NCBI RefSeq assembly: GCF_040939455.1
Contig: NC_134110.1
Coordinates: 1,682,001-1,746,000 of the forward strand
DNA from: Microcebus murinus
Lineage: Eukaryota; Chordata; Mammalia; Primates; Cheirogaleidae
Length of the DNA stretch: 64,000 bases
Direction of reading: 5' to 3'
A program made the position numbers and the translations under genes. The notes beneath the pieces were generated by a model. That model had not been told where the DNA came from and ran no database searches. It saw only the letters and a program-made list of their open reading frames with translations. Below, piece after piece: positions 48,025 to 59,107 of this stretch (within the stretch, counting starts at the first letter, position 1; the number at the start of each line of letters is the position of its first letter).

Positions 48025-48312
48025 TCTTTTGAGATAGGTTCTCACTCTGCCGCCCAGGCTAGTAGGCAGTGGTGTCATCATAGCTCACTGCAATCTCAAA
48101 CTCCTGGGCTCAAGCAGCCCTCCTATGTCAGCCTCCTCAGTGCATGGGACTACAGGTACACACCACTGTGCCCAGCTAACTTTTAAAATTTTTTTGTAGG
48201 GTCAAGGTCTCACCATGGCTCAGGTTGGTCTTGAACTCCTGGCCTCGAATAATCTTCCCACCTTGGCCTCCCAAAGTGCTGGGATTATAGGTATGAGCTT
48301 TTGTGGCTGGCC
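48025..48312 (-). mobile_element. AluJ-type dimer
   Basis: Reverse dimer without the lemur-type linker (instead gctaacttttaaaatttttt), with higher divergence, so older. It splits the L1 before 48313. Confidence 0.88.
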
Positions 48313-48508
48313 TGTTTTTTGTAATTCTGTGAAAAATGTTCCTGGTATTTTTGGTTGTATTTGGATGTTGGTAGAAATCATATTAAATCTGCAGATTGCT
48401 TTGTGCAGTATAGTCATTTTCACAATACTGATTCCCAGGAAGATTTTAACACAATACTGATCATCATTCAAATGTTCAAGTGCCTAATTGACCAGTGTTA
48501 GCTGTGAC

Positions 48509-48509
<1 letters not shown>

Positions 48510-48540
<31 letters not shown>
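48510..48540. repeat. (CA)n microsatellite
   Basis: About 15 perfect AC repeats at the end of the L1 block. Confidence 0.97.
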
Positions 48541-48542
<2 letters not shown>

Positions 48543-49005
48543 CCTTCCCCATGAGTTGGTCCCAGGTGAACTATAGGAAATCCTTATGAGGCACAAAAAA
48601 ATGGAAAGAGGTTTGGATACATTAATATTTGTCGTGATGCTGGTGTTGAGAGTCACTAGTTCTGGGAAGTTAAATTGGCAGGGTGCAAGGACACTCCCAT
48701 GTTGGGGCATGGTGGCAGAATGAGAGCCGTCACAGGTTGTATCTGGAAGGTGACATCTGGAAGCAAAGACAATAATGAGAAAAAAAAAAACACAAAAACC
48801 TACTCTAAGAGCTTGAACTCTACGCATTTTTCAGCCAGTAGATGTAAGCATTGATGCACTGGTTAACAAACCCTCCCCAAGCAAAGCAGGTTCTGACCAA
48901 GCAGGGCATGCCCTCTGGACTTTGGGGCATGGTAAGAGGCCGAGCTGATAAGACAGAGTTCCAGTGGCCTTAGGGCAGGGAGCAGAGTCAGAGCCTGCGT
49001 GGTTT
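48541..49005. other. No gene seen
   Basis: Unique sequence without recognised exon or repeat. Confidence 0.45.
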
Positions 49006-49009
49006 GATT

Positions 49010-49175
49010 GCTTTCACTGAATCCTAGCTGTGTGATCTTGAGAAAGTCACTCCACCTCTCTGTGCCTCACACACCTGTTCTGCAAAACGAGGGCATTGCC
49101 TTGGAGCCTACACCAGGGTTTAGGAGAACCAAGTGGTAAAGCCATTAGAACAATGCCTGACACACCACAGTGAAG
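49010..49175 (+). repeat. MIR
   Basis: cctagctgtgtgatcttgag, cacctctctgtgcctcac and caatgcctgacacaccacag are the sense MIR core and 3' half, one of the best preserved here. Confidence 0.85.
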
Positions 49176-50764
49176 TCTTGAAATAGACATAGTCAGCCAG
49201 CTATGTAACAGTGCCTCCGTCTTGGCTGGAGCTGGAGACCCAGGTCTGTTCAGGAGCGGGAGTGTCTCCCTCAGGCCTCAGAGACCGGCGTGCAAGTGTG
49301 GAACTCAGCCGAGGGTTTGATCCCTCTGAGGCTGGGATTTTACTGTCATCTGCGGTGGAAGGACAGAGTACAGAGCTTTGGGATGCTGCGTGAAGATGCT
49401 TGAGGAAATGGACCGATAATGAGTTAATTTACATGAAAGCATCAAGCATAGAGCCTGATGTGTGTGTGTGTGTGTATACAGTAGGCTTTCGAATGTTCAT
49501 TCGTTCTAGTCCACCGCTGTTTGTTGCTGTGGATGGTTGGTGAACAGATCGACAAAATTCAAGGGCTAACACAGAAAATGATAAATCTGTGCAAGTTGAG
49601 TTTTAAGAAACAATGTTCTTTTTAAGCAGACGTTCTTTTCTGGAAGGACATGTGAAAGGGTTTCAGTGCAATAAAAATTTGGAAGGCCTCAGTGCTTTTC
49701 CTTTCTCAGTGTTGGACGGGCACGCACAGCAGGGCCCGTGGGCCAAGAGCGTCCCCGGGTTTGTTGTTCTGGCAGCAGGCCTCGCTCTGCGGCCTGGGCC
49801 TGAGTCAGAGCTTCTCTGGACGCAGCGCCAGGGCCCCTCTGCCGCCACCTGCCTCGTGGAAACCGAGTCCTCCGCGGGAGGCGCTTCCCGGCGAAGCCGA
49901 GCGGGGCTGCCGGTGACGCCGTTGGCAGGCCGGGAGCCGGCGTTTGGCCCCCAGGCTGCGGGCGTTTGCCCCAGTGGGGGCAGGCTGTAGAGCAGGAGCC
50001 CCCAGGCCCGGCTGTGAGTCCGGCCAGGGCTGACCGCAGGCCGAGGGAAGGGCACACGCTTGCCAGGAGCCTGCTGCAAGCTCAGCCCTTTGGTGGGCAC
50101 TTGCCAAGTTCACCTTCTTCTACGTCCACTCAGCGCTGGCAGGCTGGTGTTAGGCAAGACCCCAACCTTCCTCGCCTGGGCTCTTCACCTACGGACGGGG
50201 ACGTGGACCTCAGTGGCCTTCGGACTGAGAGCCAGGGCGCTGGCGTCTCTCTGGAGATGCCGCGGGAGTAGCCAAGGACGGTGACGGGGACCAGGCAGGC
50301 GGAGCTTGGTCGTCCTTTTCCCCACTTTGGTCTGCTCTGCGGGCTGAAGCTCCCTGCAAAACCTTTCGTTTGGAGAGTGGCCTCCAAGTTTAAAAACCTC
50401 ACAAGGCCCTGCCTCTCCGACCCTTCAACCCCCTTCCGGTGCCTGGTCCCTGGCTCCTCCGCCAGCACCCCGGGTTTGCGTTTCCCGGTCTGCGCTTGGG
50501 CCCCCGTCTGCAGAAGCAGAGTCTGGGCAGGGGGAGCTCTGGGACTGGGGCTCCACGAGCTGGGAGTGGATCGAGCGTCAGCCACCTGGGTCACGGAGCC
50601 CCGCCCGGCCGGCCAACTGGAGGGGCCGGGACCCCGGAGGACGGTCTGTCCCTCCGCCCTGCTTCCCGGGTGCCGGGGCACGCGCAGCTCGGCCCGGGAC
50701 TCACATCAGGCTCCAGCTGTGCCCAGCGAGTCACCCTGCTTCTCCCGTTTCCTCTTTCCCCCAG
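49176..50764. other. No gene seen; flank or intron before IL16 exon
   Basis: GC-rich and moderately CpG-rich from 49700. The 378-codon frame from 50281 is the IL16 frame read back through the acceptor; nothing before 50765 is recognisably coding. Confidence 0.5.
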
Positions 50765-50770
50765 GGGCTC

Positions 50771-50863
50771 ATGAAGTGGCAGCCAAGCCCGTTCCCGTCG
50801 CCGCCCGCCAGCCAGGGGCCCGGGACCAGGGAAGGAAGAAAGGCAGCTTCACTTCCTCTCTGA
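50771..50863 (+). promoter_or_regulatory. Upstream ORF in IL16 5' leader
   Basis: An ATG at 50771 opens a 30-codon frame that ends with TGA at 50861-50863, only two bases before the IL16 ATG and in a different frame from it. Its start context is weak (C at -3, A at +4), while the IL16 start context is strong. This layout fits leaky scanning or reinitiation control, which is inferred. Conservation in other primates is unknown. Confidence 0.5.
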
Positions 50864-50865
50864 GG

Positions 50866-51174
50866 ATGGAGTCGCGCAGCAGCTCGGGGAAGAGCAGAAA
50901 GTCAGCCAAGTTCCGGTCCATCTCCCGGTCCCTGCTCCTCTGTCACGCCAAGGCCAGCGAGGACGGCTCCAGCCCCGAGGAGAAATACCCGGACCCCTTC
51001 GAGACCTTCCTGGCCCAGGGCAGGGACGGCACTGTCCACTCGCCCGTGCAGCTGGCAGACACGGAGGCCGGCCCCGGCGGCGTCCCCGACCTGGCGCTGG
51101 CCGCCCAGGCCGCTGAGCTCCAGGCGGCCGGGGGTGACCGGGGCAAGACCGGCAGGCGGCTGTTCTTCATGAAG
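50866..51174 (+). CDS. IL16: Pro-interleukin-16, first coding exon (residues 1-103)
   Basis: Codes for the N-terminus of pro-IL-16, a cytosolic/nuclear PDZ-domain scaffold whose C-terminal part is released by caspase-3 as the CD4-binding cytokine IL-16. The 103 codons read from ATG at 50866 to a phase-0 donor after Lys103 (AAG then GTACGC at 51175). The peptide has the basic serine-rich start with [16 protein letters not shown], then EKYPDPFE near residues 40-47, VQLAD, VPDLALA and a final FFMK, which I recognise as the conserved pro-IL-16 N-terminus. No PDZ domain is expected or seen in this part. The ATG context is strong (A at -3, G at +4). The frame stays open upstream through the acceptor, so an extended N-terminus is formally possible, but this methionine is the known start in human. 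The next IL16 exon is not recognisable in the remaining 12.8 kb. Confidence 0.93.
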
Positions 51175-52384
51175 GTACGCGCGGGCTGGGGCTGCGGAGC
51201 CCGCAGAGCTCGGCGTTGCCGGTGCTGGGAATTCACGCCGGAACCGTTCATCCGATGTCGGGAAGCTCAGAGCTGTGGTTCTGAGCGAGAGCAAGGGCGG
51301 AGGGGCGGAGCAGGGCCGCCGCAGCCGGGACGGGAGCTCGGCGGCGGCGGCCAGGCTCAGCCCGCACTGGTGCTTGAGAGGCTCAGGGAGGCACCGCGCC
51401 AGCGTAGGGTAAACTGAACCTGGATCCCCGATGGAACATGCCAGAAGCAGCGGTCAACATACGGGGCAGTTCTCCCCTCTAGACGGGCAGGGCGAGTCAC
51501 ACCGCCCTGCAGACGCTCGGGGCCGGACGGGGAGGAGGCGGCGGGGCCGGCAGGGCGAGGAGCTGGGTGAGCGGTTCGCGCCCCAGCGCTCGCCAAGAAC
51601 CTGTCCCAGGTGTCCTCTGCCAGGTGCGTCACAGGTGGATGCTGAAGGCGGCAGGTGGAGCCACACCTGGGGGAGGGGGACCGGGTAGTGTTTGGGGACC
51701 TGCCGACATTTGGGATGTGTTCTCTCCTGTTACGGCATGTTTCGTTCTTTTGTCACCATAATGGGCGAGGTGTTGCAGGGACCGTGACACCCAGCCCATG
51801 AAGGCGTTTTGCTCCCAAACTATCCACTGTCTACAGGCCCGTGGCCCTGAACCTCGGGGTCGGCCCTGCTCGCTCGGTGGCGGCCCAGGCTTGGGGCTCC
51901 CCCCCCCCACACCCCAGCCACTGCCAAGCGTGAGCCGCAAACAGGGAAGGCGCTGCGGTGCCTTGGGAAGGGCTAGCGCCTTGGCACAACTCGCCTCTTT
52001 CAGCAGGAAAATCACTGCCTAACGCTTGCGAGATAAACAGCGTCACGTGACCTCGGATAACGTGGCGGGGGGCAGGGCCCCGCCAGGAGCCCCAGAAATC
52101 TCCACACACAAACAGGGTCCCTAAGGGCCCACCCAGTCCGGGGCGACTCTGTCACCCGTGATGTGACTTCTACCGATACGTCCCGAGCTCACCTGCCGGG
52201 GCAGAAGGGGAAGCCAACCGCCCGATGGGTGTGGGCGGGCTGGCCAGGCGCCCGGTGGGCAGGAGTCCCGGGAGAAATACACAGCCCGCCCACCGGGTGC
52301 GAATTTACCTGGATTGCGGCTCAGGTAGATGAAGTTCAACAATTGTGTCATGACACCGGCAGATCGTTGTCTCCTAGAACAGGT
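51175..52384 (+). other. IL16: IL16 intron, unique GC-rich part
   Basis: Intron sequence directly after the IL16 exon donor. No recognisable repeat, exon or RNA gene is visible. The open frame that runs into 51417 is only read-through of the exon frame. Confidence 0.55.
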
Positions 52385-52500
52385 TCTTCACTTGCTTCTA
52401 TCTAATTGCACAGGCATTTCTTGGGCACCTACTGTGTGCCAGGCACGGTGGGGCTCCAGTCCCTGCCCTCGAAGAACTTACTTAGAGTAAAAAATATACT
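52385..52500 (-). repeat. L2 fragment
   Basis: ttgggcacctactgtgtgcc, aggcacggtggggctccagt and ccctcgaagaacttacttag are a clear antisense L2 3' end. Confidence 0.85.
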
Positions 52501-52567
52501 CCAAGGGGTGTAGGGGGCAGTAGGAGGCTCAAAGGAAAAAAGGAACACCTATCTGAGTGTGGTGTCA

Positions 52568-52969
52568 TTCCCTCCTTGCTTCCTTTCCCTCCTTCCTTCC
52601 CTCCTTCCCTCCTTCCTTCCCTCCTTCCCTCCCTCCTTCCCTCCTTCCCTCCCTCCTTCCCTCCCTCCTTCCCTCCCTCCTTCCCTCTTTCCCTCCCTCC
52701 TTCCCTCCCTCCTTCCTTCCCTCCTTCCCTCCCTCCTTCCCTCCTTCCCTCCCTCCTTCCCTCCCTCCTTCCCTCCCTCCTTCCCTCCTTCCTTCCCTCC
52801 TTCCCTCCCTCCTTCCCTCCTTCCCTCCCTCCTTCCCTCCCTCCTTCCTTCCCTCCTTCCCTCCTTCCTTCCCTCCTTCCCTCCCTCCTTCCCTCCTTCC
52901 CTCCCTCCTTCCCTCCCTCTTTCCCTCCCTCTTTCCCTCCCTCCTTCCCTCTTTCCTTCCTCCCTCCCA
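52568..52969. repeat. CCTT/CCCT polypyrimidine tract
   Basis: 402 bp of pure C/T on the plus strand, mixtures of ccttccct and ccctccctcctt. Opposite strand bias to the GGGAGG tract at 43.3 kb. Likely triplex-forming and length-variable; source of the false Phe/Pro/Ser and Arg/Glu/Gly frames. Confidence 0.97.
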
Positions 52970-53099
52970 TGGGGCGCCGTCTGTGCCAGGCACGGGGACT
53001 GAGCAGACCCACCCTGCCCCGTCCTCATGCGCCGGCATTCCGCTTGGGGGATACAGGTGTCAGCAACTCGACGTGCGATATAGTGTAAAATAGTGAAGG

Positions 53100-53470
53100 G
53101 CCGTGAGGAATACTAGGCAGGACTAGGGGACAGAGAGGGATGGGGGCTACTAACGTTCTCTAAAGGCGTGACGGTTGAGCAGGGACCAGAACGCAGCGGA
53201 GGGACGAGTCCTGTGACCATCGGGCAGGGAAAGGCGTTCCAGGCAGAGGGAACGGCATGTGCAAAGGCCTGAAAAGAAGAGCGTGCTTGGGTGGCAGCGA
53301 GGAGTCCGGCGCACCAGGGGAAGGGGGAGGGGAGGACGGCGGGAGACAAAGCCGGGCGGTGGCCAGGGGCCAGAGCAGGGGCTGAGGCAAGGTCTCGGAA
53401 TTCTATTCCGAGAAGGACGGGAAGCCCGGGAGGGTGGTGAGCAGGGGCGTGAGGAGATCCGGCCCGCGTT
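53100..53470 (-). repeat. L2 fragment
   Basis: gcgttccaggcagagggaac, ggcatgtgcaaaggcctgaa and related words follow the antisense L2 order and may be the same copy as 52385-52500, split by the pyrimidine tract. Confidence 0.7.
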
Positions 53471-54058
53471 CTAGAAGGAGCAGGCTTGACCGCCGAGTGG
53501 AGAGTGAGTGGCCAGTGGGGGGTGTGGTGGTGACCTGGCCGGGCGAGACGCAGAGTGGACGGGTGGCAGCGGCGGGGGCTGAGCGTGGCCAGCGCAGGGC
53601 GCCGTCTTCCGGGCAGAGCGGGCAGGGTTTGCTGGCGAGAGGGTGGGGACAGGGTGTGGGGGGTGAGAGGGCCGACTCCAGCTGCAAGGCTGGGGGGAGA
53701 CGGCACCGCCCGTGTCTGCTAGGGGAGCCAGTGGGGCAGGGACGGTGAGCAGGAGAAAGGACAGTCGTCTCGTTGGGGCACAAGACTGTCCGGGCCGGGG
53801 CAGGTGGAGAGAGTTCCGGGCGGAGGGACTTGCACGAGCAGAGAGATGGGGGAGGAAGCCCGGCGCTTCCGGGGGCAGCGGGCACAGGTGTGTCTGGGGC
53901 AGCTCCGTCCGTCTGTGCACAAGCGCCCAGGGAGGCTGGGTGGAGGTGCAGGGTGGGCGTGGGGAGGGCCTGGGAGACGGAGGGACATATTTCACCTTCT
54001 TGTCTCTTTGCGATTCACACACACACACCCTACGTCCGCTTAAAAAGACATTTTCACA
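53471..54058. other. No gene seen; IL16 intron
   Basis: GC-rich, no exon recognised. Confidence 0.45.
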
Positions 54059-54393
54059 GGCCGGGCGCAGTGGCTCACGCCTGTAATCCTAGCACTCTGG
54101 GAGGCCGAGGCAGGAGGATTGCTCGAAGTCAGGAGTTCAAAACCAGCCTGAGCAAGAGCAAGACCCCGTCTCTACTATAAATACAAAGAAATTAATTGGC
54201 CAACTAAAAAAATATATATATATAAAATCAGCTGGGCTTGGTGGTGCATGCCTGTAGTCCCAGCTACTCGGGAGGCTGAGGCAGGAGGATCGCCTGAGCC
54301 CAGGAGCTGGAGGTTGCTGTGAGTGAGGCTGACGCCACGGCACTCACTCTAGCCTGGGCAACACAGTGAGACTCTGTCTCAAAAAAAAAAAAA
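54059..54393 (+). mobile_element. Strepsirrhine-type Alu
   Basis: Full dimer, ggccgggcgcagtggctcac to gtctc plus A tail, with lemur-type linker and an AT-repeat in the linker end. Confidence 0.94.
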
Positions 54394-55769
54394 GAGTTGG
54401 AGCTTTCAAGATGCTCGGAGGCCAGCAGTGGAGGCCAGGACAGACCAGATCCTTCTTATTTCCGATGCGCTCAGGGCGGGGCGAGGGTTTGTTGGGGACA
54501 TCGTGGTGCCCCGGGGGGGGGGTGCGCAGCTCGACGTGGGAGAGGGTGGCAGGAGGTGGCTGCTGGGGGCGGGATGTTCCAGGGAAGAAGCCGGGTGGCG
54601 GCAGAGGAGGGAACAGGCGGAGGCCATGCCGGACGTGGTGCTCGGAAGAATCTGGGGGTTTGAAGAAAGGTAAACCGGGACGGCAGGTGGGGGTACTGTC
54701 TAGCTCAGAACCCGAGGTCTTTTGCTCCCTTTTCAGGAGCACCGGTGACCCCTAGAGAGCCTCGAATGAGTCCGAGCAGGGGAGGGTTTCGGCTGTCTGA
54801 GCTGTCAGGCCGGACGGGGCAGAGTGACAGCCGGTCCCCTGGCCCTTGCCAGAGGTGCCTCCAAGTCCTCAAAAACACACACGCCCACGTCCCCCTCCCG
54901 CAGGGACACCGCGGTCCCTGCCCTGGGCCGCCTCCCCCCGGCCTCCCCACGCCAGAGCGGCCCTGCACCTGGGCGTGACTCAGTTGGCCCAGACAGACCT
55001 CTCAGCCTCCAGCAGTGCCGTGGTCGGGCTGGTTTCAAAACAGCATCTGGAACGGGGCCCCGTGACGTCAGCCTCTCCTCTCGGAACCTAAGAGGAGAAT
55101 TAAAGAAGAGGAAGTTATATAAACAGCCAGCTTAGAGAAGAAAGCCCAATTACCGTAGAAAGGCTGTGTCCGGCACAGCCGGGACGAGGCGCGTCTCTGC
55201 CCCGGGGCGTGCGGGGCCGGCACGTGGGGCGCGGTCCCGGCGGAGCACCTGCACCTGCGCGCCGCGGTGACCCGGCTCTTGTTCCGGGGGCTCCTGGCAC
55301 CCGCGGGCGGGTGGCAGTGGGTTTCAGTGGAAGGGAGTTAAAAGCCAGGCTTCCTAAACGGAGAAGCAGAGACAAGTTCAGTTTGTCAGACCTGGAACTG
55401 TGAGAGGAGGAAACGGGGACTCCGGGCTACGCCAGCCGCCCCGTCGTTTTCCAGTGCGGGGGGTTAGTTTTAAACGCCCTGTCAGGGGGATGTTGAGGCC
55501 ACAGGGAAGGAAGCCAGGCTCCTCCCTCTTCCCTCTCTTTCTTCCTCATTCCTTGTTTCTAAAGACATCCGCGAGCACCGGTTAGGAGCTGCCGTCTGGG
55601 ATGAACACCCTCGACACCACAGCCCCAGGGGATGGCGGTCTAGAGCAGGGGACAGGCGTGTGCATAACTGATCCTGTCCCTTGCCCCCTCCCGCAACCCG
55701 AGGGGCTTTGCTTGTTCAGCTTCCTTAAGGGAAGGTCTCTGCAGAGGGTGGGTGGGAGGGGAGTTAGCA
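54394..55769. other. No gene seen; IL16 intron
   Basis: GC-rich with CpG clusters near 55180-55300; no exon continuing IL16 was recognised. Confidence 0.5.
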
Positions 55770-56583
55770 CCGCGTTTCCCCGAAAATAAGCCCTACCCAT
55801 AAAGCAAGCCCCGGCAGGATGTCTAAGCATGTGCGCCATAGAAGCCCCATCCGGAAAATCAGCCCTGGTGGCGGGCGTGGCTGCGCAGCGCGTCTGCACT
55901 CGTCGCGGAGCGGGAAAGAACACGAGCAGCCCTTCTCGTCCGCCCCGTCGTGACAGCTGCTGTCCCAGAGGTGACCGGAAAGGTGCGGGCAGCCCCACCA
56001 GCAAGGTCGGCTCCCCCTGTCGGGTCCCGGCCGTCCTGTGCGTGCTGCGAGCTGAGGCTTTGAGGGGACAGTCTCCTCAGTGCAGTGAGGAGCCGGACGC
56101 TCCGCTTTAGGTGTTGTGTGTCCCCAGGGGGAAGAAGGGAAGCTGTGGCTGCCGTTTTACTCGGCGCTGTGGGCCTCTCTCACCCCCACAGACACCAGGG
56201 GATGGGGAAAGCTTCAGCAAGCCGTCTCCCAGTGAGCCCAGAGAGATCCTCTCGGCTCCACTGTGCAGACTGGACCCAGCGCTCACTGGGTCTCTGACAG
56301 ATGAGCCAGCCCTGCTCATTTGATGAGAGCTCTGTGGCTCCACAGGAGAGATCGGGGCCGGTGGTTCTAAAGGAAACAGAGTCGCAAGACATCCAGGTTG
56401 GGATTCGGGGTCTGGAGAGTGAGGATGATGTTCCAGAAGAAGACGGCTTCACTCTATTTGAATAAATGTAGATGGTTGTACCGTACTTAAAACAAATAAC
56501 ACATCCCCTGACAATAAGCCCTAGGGCGTCTTTCTTGAGGAAAAATAAATATAAGACCCTGTCTTATTTTTGGGGAAACACGG
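55770..56583 (-). mobile_element. TA-flanked MITE, copy D (814 bp, longest form)
   Basis: Starts ccgcgtttccccgaaaataa and ends tttttggggaaacacgg before TA. It contains both the GC-rich segment of copies A, B and E (ggtgaccggaaaggtgcggg) and the coding relic of C and G (SVAPQERSGPVV, LESEDDVPEEDGFTLFE, stop), plus about 250 bp found in no other copy here. It therefore looks closest to the parent form. No intact transposase. Confidence 0.9.
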
Positions 56584-56585
56584 TA

Positions 56586-57110
56586 TCTCATAAAGAGGTT
56601 TCTAGTTTGCCTTTCATTTCCTGGGGACAGTCAGTGATAATGGGACCCCTGCCCTTCGTTGTGGAACTCCCCTATAGAGGGGTCCGGCCGAACTGCTGCA
56701 AAATCTAAGCACTCTCAGAAGCCAGCGAAGGAGTGAGCGTGGGTCACGGTGAAGTCCCCCGTCCGCCCCTCCGGGAAGCTCGGTACCCTGGACGCAGCAC
56801 GGGGTGGCGCTTCCCTGGGGAGTCAGGAGGGCGTCGGGGCGCGGGCTGCACCGGTTGGGGGTGGTGGTGGTGGGAGGTGAGAACACAGAGGGGACAGTGG
56901 AGGCAGGGGGACAGCACAGGTAGCAGGAGTGAGGGGGCACACTCCTTCACCCCCCAGGTCAAGCCTGGCCCAGGTTTACACAGGCTCCTTTTTAAAGAAA
57001 TCATTTCTAGCCCAAGGTCATAAAGATATTTTTCACGTTTCTTCTAGAAGGTTGTTTTTTTCTTTTATAAAAAAAAATAGTTTCTGTAAAAAAAAAAAAA
57101 AAAAAAAAAC
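56586..57110. other. No gene seen; IL16 intron
   Basis: Unique sequence ending in an A run at about 57088-57109. Confidence 0.45.
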
Positions 57111-58065
57111 TACAACCATCAGCTTGTTGTTTTATCTTTCCCATTTGGATTTTTAATTCATATGAAGTCAGTTTTTGTATATGTTGTGAGTCAGGGGCTA
57201 ACTTTTTTCCTCTATGGATGTCTGTTGACTCAGAACATTTTTTGAAAAGCCTGTCCTGGCCCCGCTGCACAGCGGTGCGGTCTCTTTTGTGAGTCAAGGA
57301 TCTGGCAGGGCACGGGGGGTTCACACCTGTCACCCCGGCACTTTGGAGGCAGAGGCAGGAGAATCGCTTGAGGCCAGGGGTTCGAGACCAGCCTGGGCAA
57401 CATAGGGAGATCCCCGCCTCTACAAAAATTAAAACTAGGCATGGTGGTGCACGCCTATAGTCTCAGCTGCTTGGGAGGCTGAGACAGGAGGATCCCTTGA
57501 GCCTCAGAGTTGGAGGCTGCAGTGAGTTACGATCGCACCACTGCACTCTAGCCTGGCTGACAGAGTGAGACCCTGTCTCTAAAAATAAGGGTTTTGCTTT
57601 ATATACGTAGGTCTGTTTTGGTTTCTCCATTCCTATACATTGGTTTTATTTTTCTTACCCTTGCACTAACACTGCACAGTTCTAATTACTGGAGCACTAT
57701 AGCACGTTTCCTAGTATCTGGTCATGCAAGTCCTCTAGCCTTGTTCTTCAAAGTAGACTTGGTTCTTCTGTCGGAATTTCTGTTGGAATCGCATTGACTC
57801 TCTAGATCAATGCGAAGAGAACTGATATCTCTGGAATGTTGACTCTTCCAATTACATGACACATCTCTTCAGAGTTTAGCTTTAGGTTTCTTTGGTTTAC
57901 TTTTCAGCATTCCCAATCAGTATCTGCCATTTTTGAACAAGCAGAGCTCTAGTTCTCCCTTTCCAATTTCTGTCCCTCTTTCCCCTCCGTTTCACAGGCT
58001 AGGGATGACAGCACAGTGTTGAATGGAAGCCGTGACAACAGGTGTCCTTGTCTCATTTTTCTTTT
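57111..58065 (-). repeat. Old L1 ORF2, antisense
   Basis: cccatttggatttttaattc and acattttttgaaaagcctgt, then after an Alu tctgttggaatcgcattgac and ggtttacttttcagcattcc, read in antisense L1 ORF2/3' order. Split by AluJ at 57303 and continuing past the Alu at 58066 to about 58620. Confidence 0.75.
57303..57586 (+). mobile_element. AluJ-type dimer
   Basis: Dimer with ordinary linker (ctctacaaaaattaaaacta) and not the lemur-type one, so an older insertion. It interrupts antisense L1. Confidence 0.9.
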
Positions 58066-58225
58066 CTTTTTTTTTTTGGAGACAGGGTCTCACTCTGGTG
58101 CCCGGGCTAGAGTGCCGTGGCGTCAGCCTAGCTCACAGCAACCTCAGACTCCTGGTCTCAAGCGATCCTCCTGCCTCAACCTCCCAAGTAGCTGGGACTA
58201 CAGGCATGTGCCACCATGCCCGGCT

Positions 58226-58265
<40 letters not shown>

Positions 58266-58411
58266 GTTGGCCAATTAATTTCTTTCTATTTTTAGTAGAG
58301 ACGAGGTCTCGCTCTTGCTCAGGCTGGTTTCAAACTCCTGACCTCAAGCGATCCACCTGCCTTGGCCTCCCTGAGTGCTAGGATTACAGGCGTGAGCCAC
58401 CGCGCCCGGCC
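58066..58411 (-). mobile_element. Strepsirrhine-type Alu with TA-repeat linker
   Basis: Reverse dimer; the linker holds (TA)n then a T run (about 58231-58264) before agttggccaattaatttctt. Confidence 0.93.
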
Positions 58412-58680
58412 CTCTATAGCTACTCTCTTATTATTTGGTGTCTAGTTGTCCCAAGTGTTTTTTATTCTGTTTTCTGTCTCTTCTTGCCCTCTTTTGGATT
58501 AATATGTTTTTCCTACTCCACTGAATCTTTGATTAGCTTGTTAGTTATAATTTTTCGCTACTGCTTTAGTCATTCAAATATATAACATACGTTCTTAATA
58601 TATTAGCCTCATAAAAAAATTAGTCCTCTTGACCAGTTCCCAGACGAGGCTAAGACCTCAGAGCACACAATTTCATTTGC
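58412..58680 (-). repeat. Old L1, antisense, continued
   Basis: AT-rich continuation after the Alu (tcttgccctcttttggatta); weaker match. Confidence 0.4.
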
Positions 58681-59107
58681 ACCTTCCCACTTTTTCTTGA
58701 TATTCTAGTCACGCCTTTTAATTCCGCATCTATGGGAAACTCCAGGACACGTCACTGGAGTCATTGGCACGCTCTCCCTTTCCGCCGTTCCTCCTTCCTT
58801 CCCGCCTTTGCGTTCCTCGCTGAGATGGCGTGTCCCTCTGCCCGCGCAGGCTGCCCCAGCGTGGGAGGACCGGGGCCAAAGTCCAAGTGAGAGCCACACG
58901 TCAAACATCTAAAAAGCTAGAAATCAAGGCAGAAATACGTCAACAATACACGTTCTACCCTCCCACCTTGACATGCACACCTTCCTAAGAACTTGGACGG
59001 CCAAGTGCGGTTGAGTTCTTGGACTCTGCGGGTTCCGCGCCGGGCGGCGGCGCAGGGAGAGCCGCTGTCCAGCTCCCGGGTGCCGCCCAGATCCCCTCTT
59101 TCCCTTA
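58681..59107. other. No gene seen; IL16 intron
   Basis: Unique sequence before MITE copy E; no exon or RNA gene recognised. Confidence 0.45.

Larger units (their letters stand above)
46101..48480 (-). mobile_element. 5'-truncated L1, antisense, split by three insertions
   Basis: The T run near 46100 is the tail. Then follow the 3' UTR (cacttataagtgagaacatg) and ORF2 backward (e.g. ggctgggtagtactccgcgg, ttttgaagatcag-type and attaaatctgcagattgctt). It is broken by a hAT MITE, a FLAM and an AluJ. Frames are degraded; it ends about 48480, so the 5' two thirds are missing. Confidence 0.88.
50765..51174 (+). other. IL16: IL16 exon including 5' UTR part and splice sites
   Basis: The exon follows a pyrimidine-rich stretch (tctcccgtttcctctttccc) and CCAG ending at 50764, a good acceptor. 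It ends at 51174 before GTACGC, a good donor. The first 101 bases are 5' untranslated and hold an upstream ORF. An acceptor ahead of the start codon implies at least one noncoding 5' exon further upstream; it is not identifiable here, though the CpG islands are candidates. Confidence 0.82.

Noticed and set aside
50281..51417. A 378-codon single-exon gene
   Set aside because: Only 50866-51174 is recognisable pro-IL-16 and it is bounded by splice sites; the rest is fortuitous open frame.
52482..53093. Four overlapping 147-178-codon frames rich in K/E/G/R or F/P/S/L
   Set aside because: Direct translation of the polypyrimidine tract in different frames.
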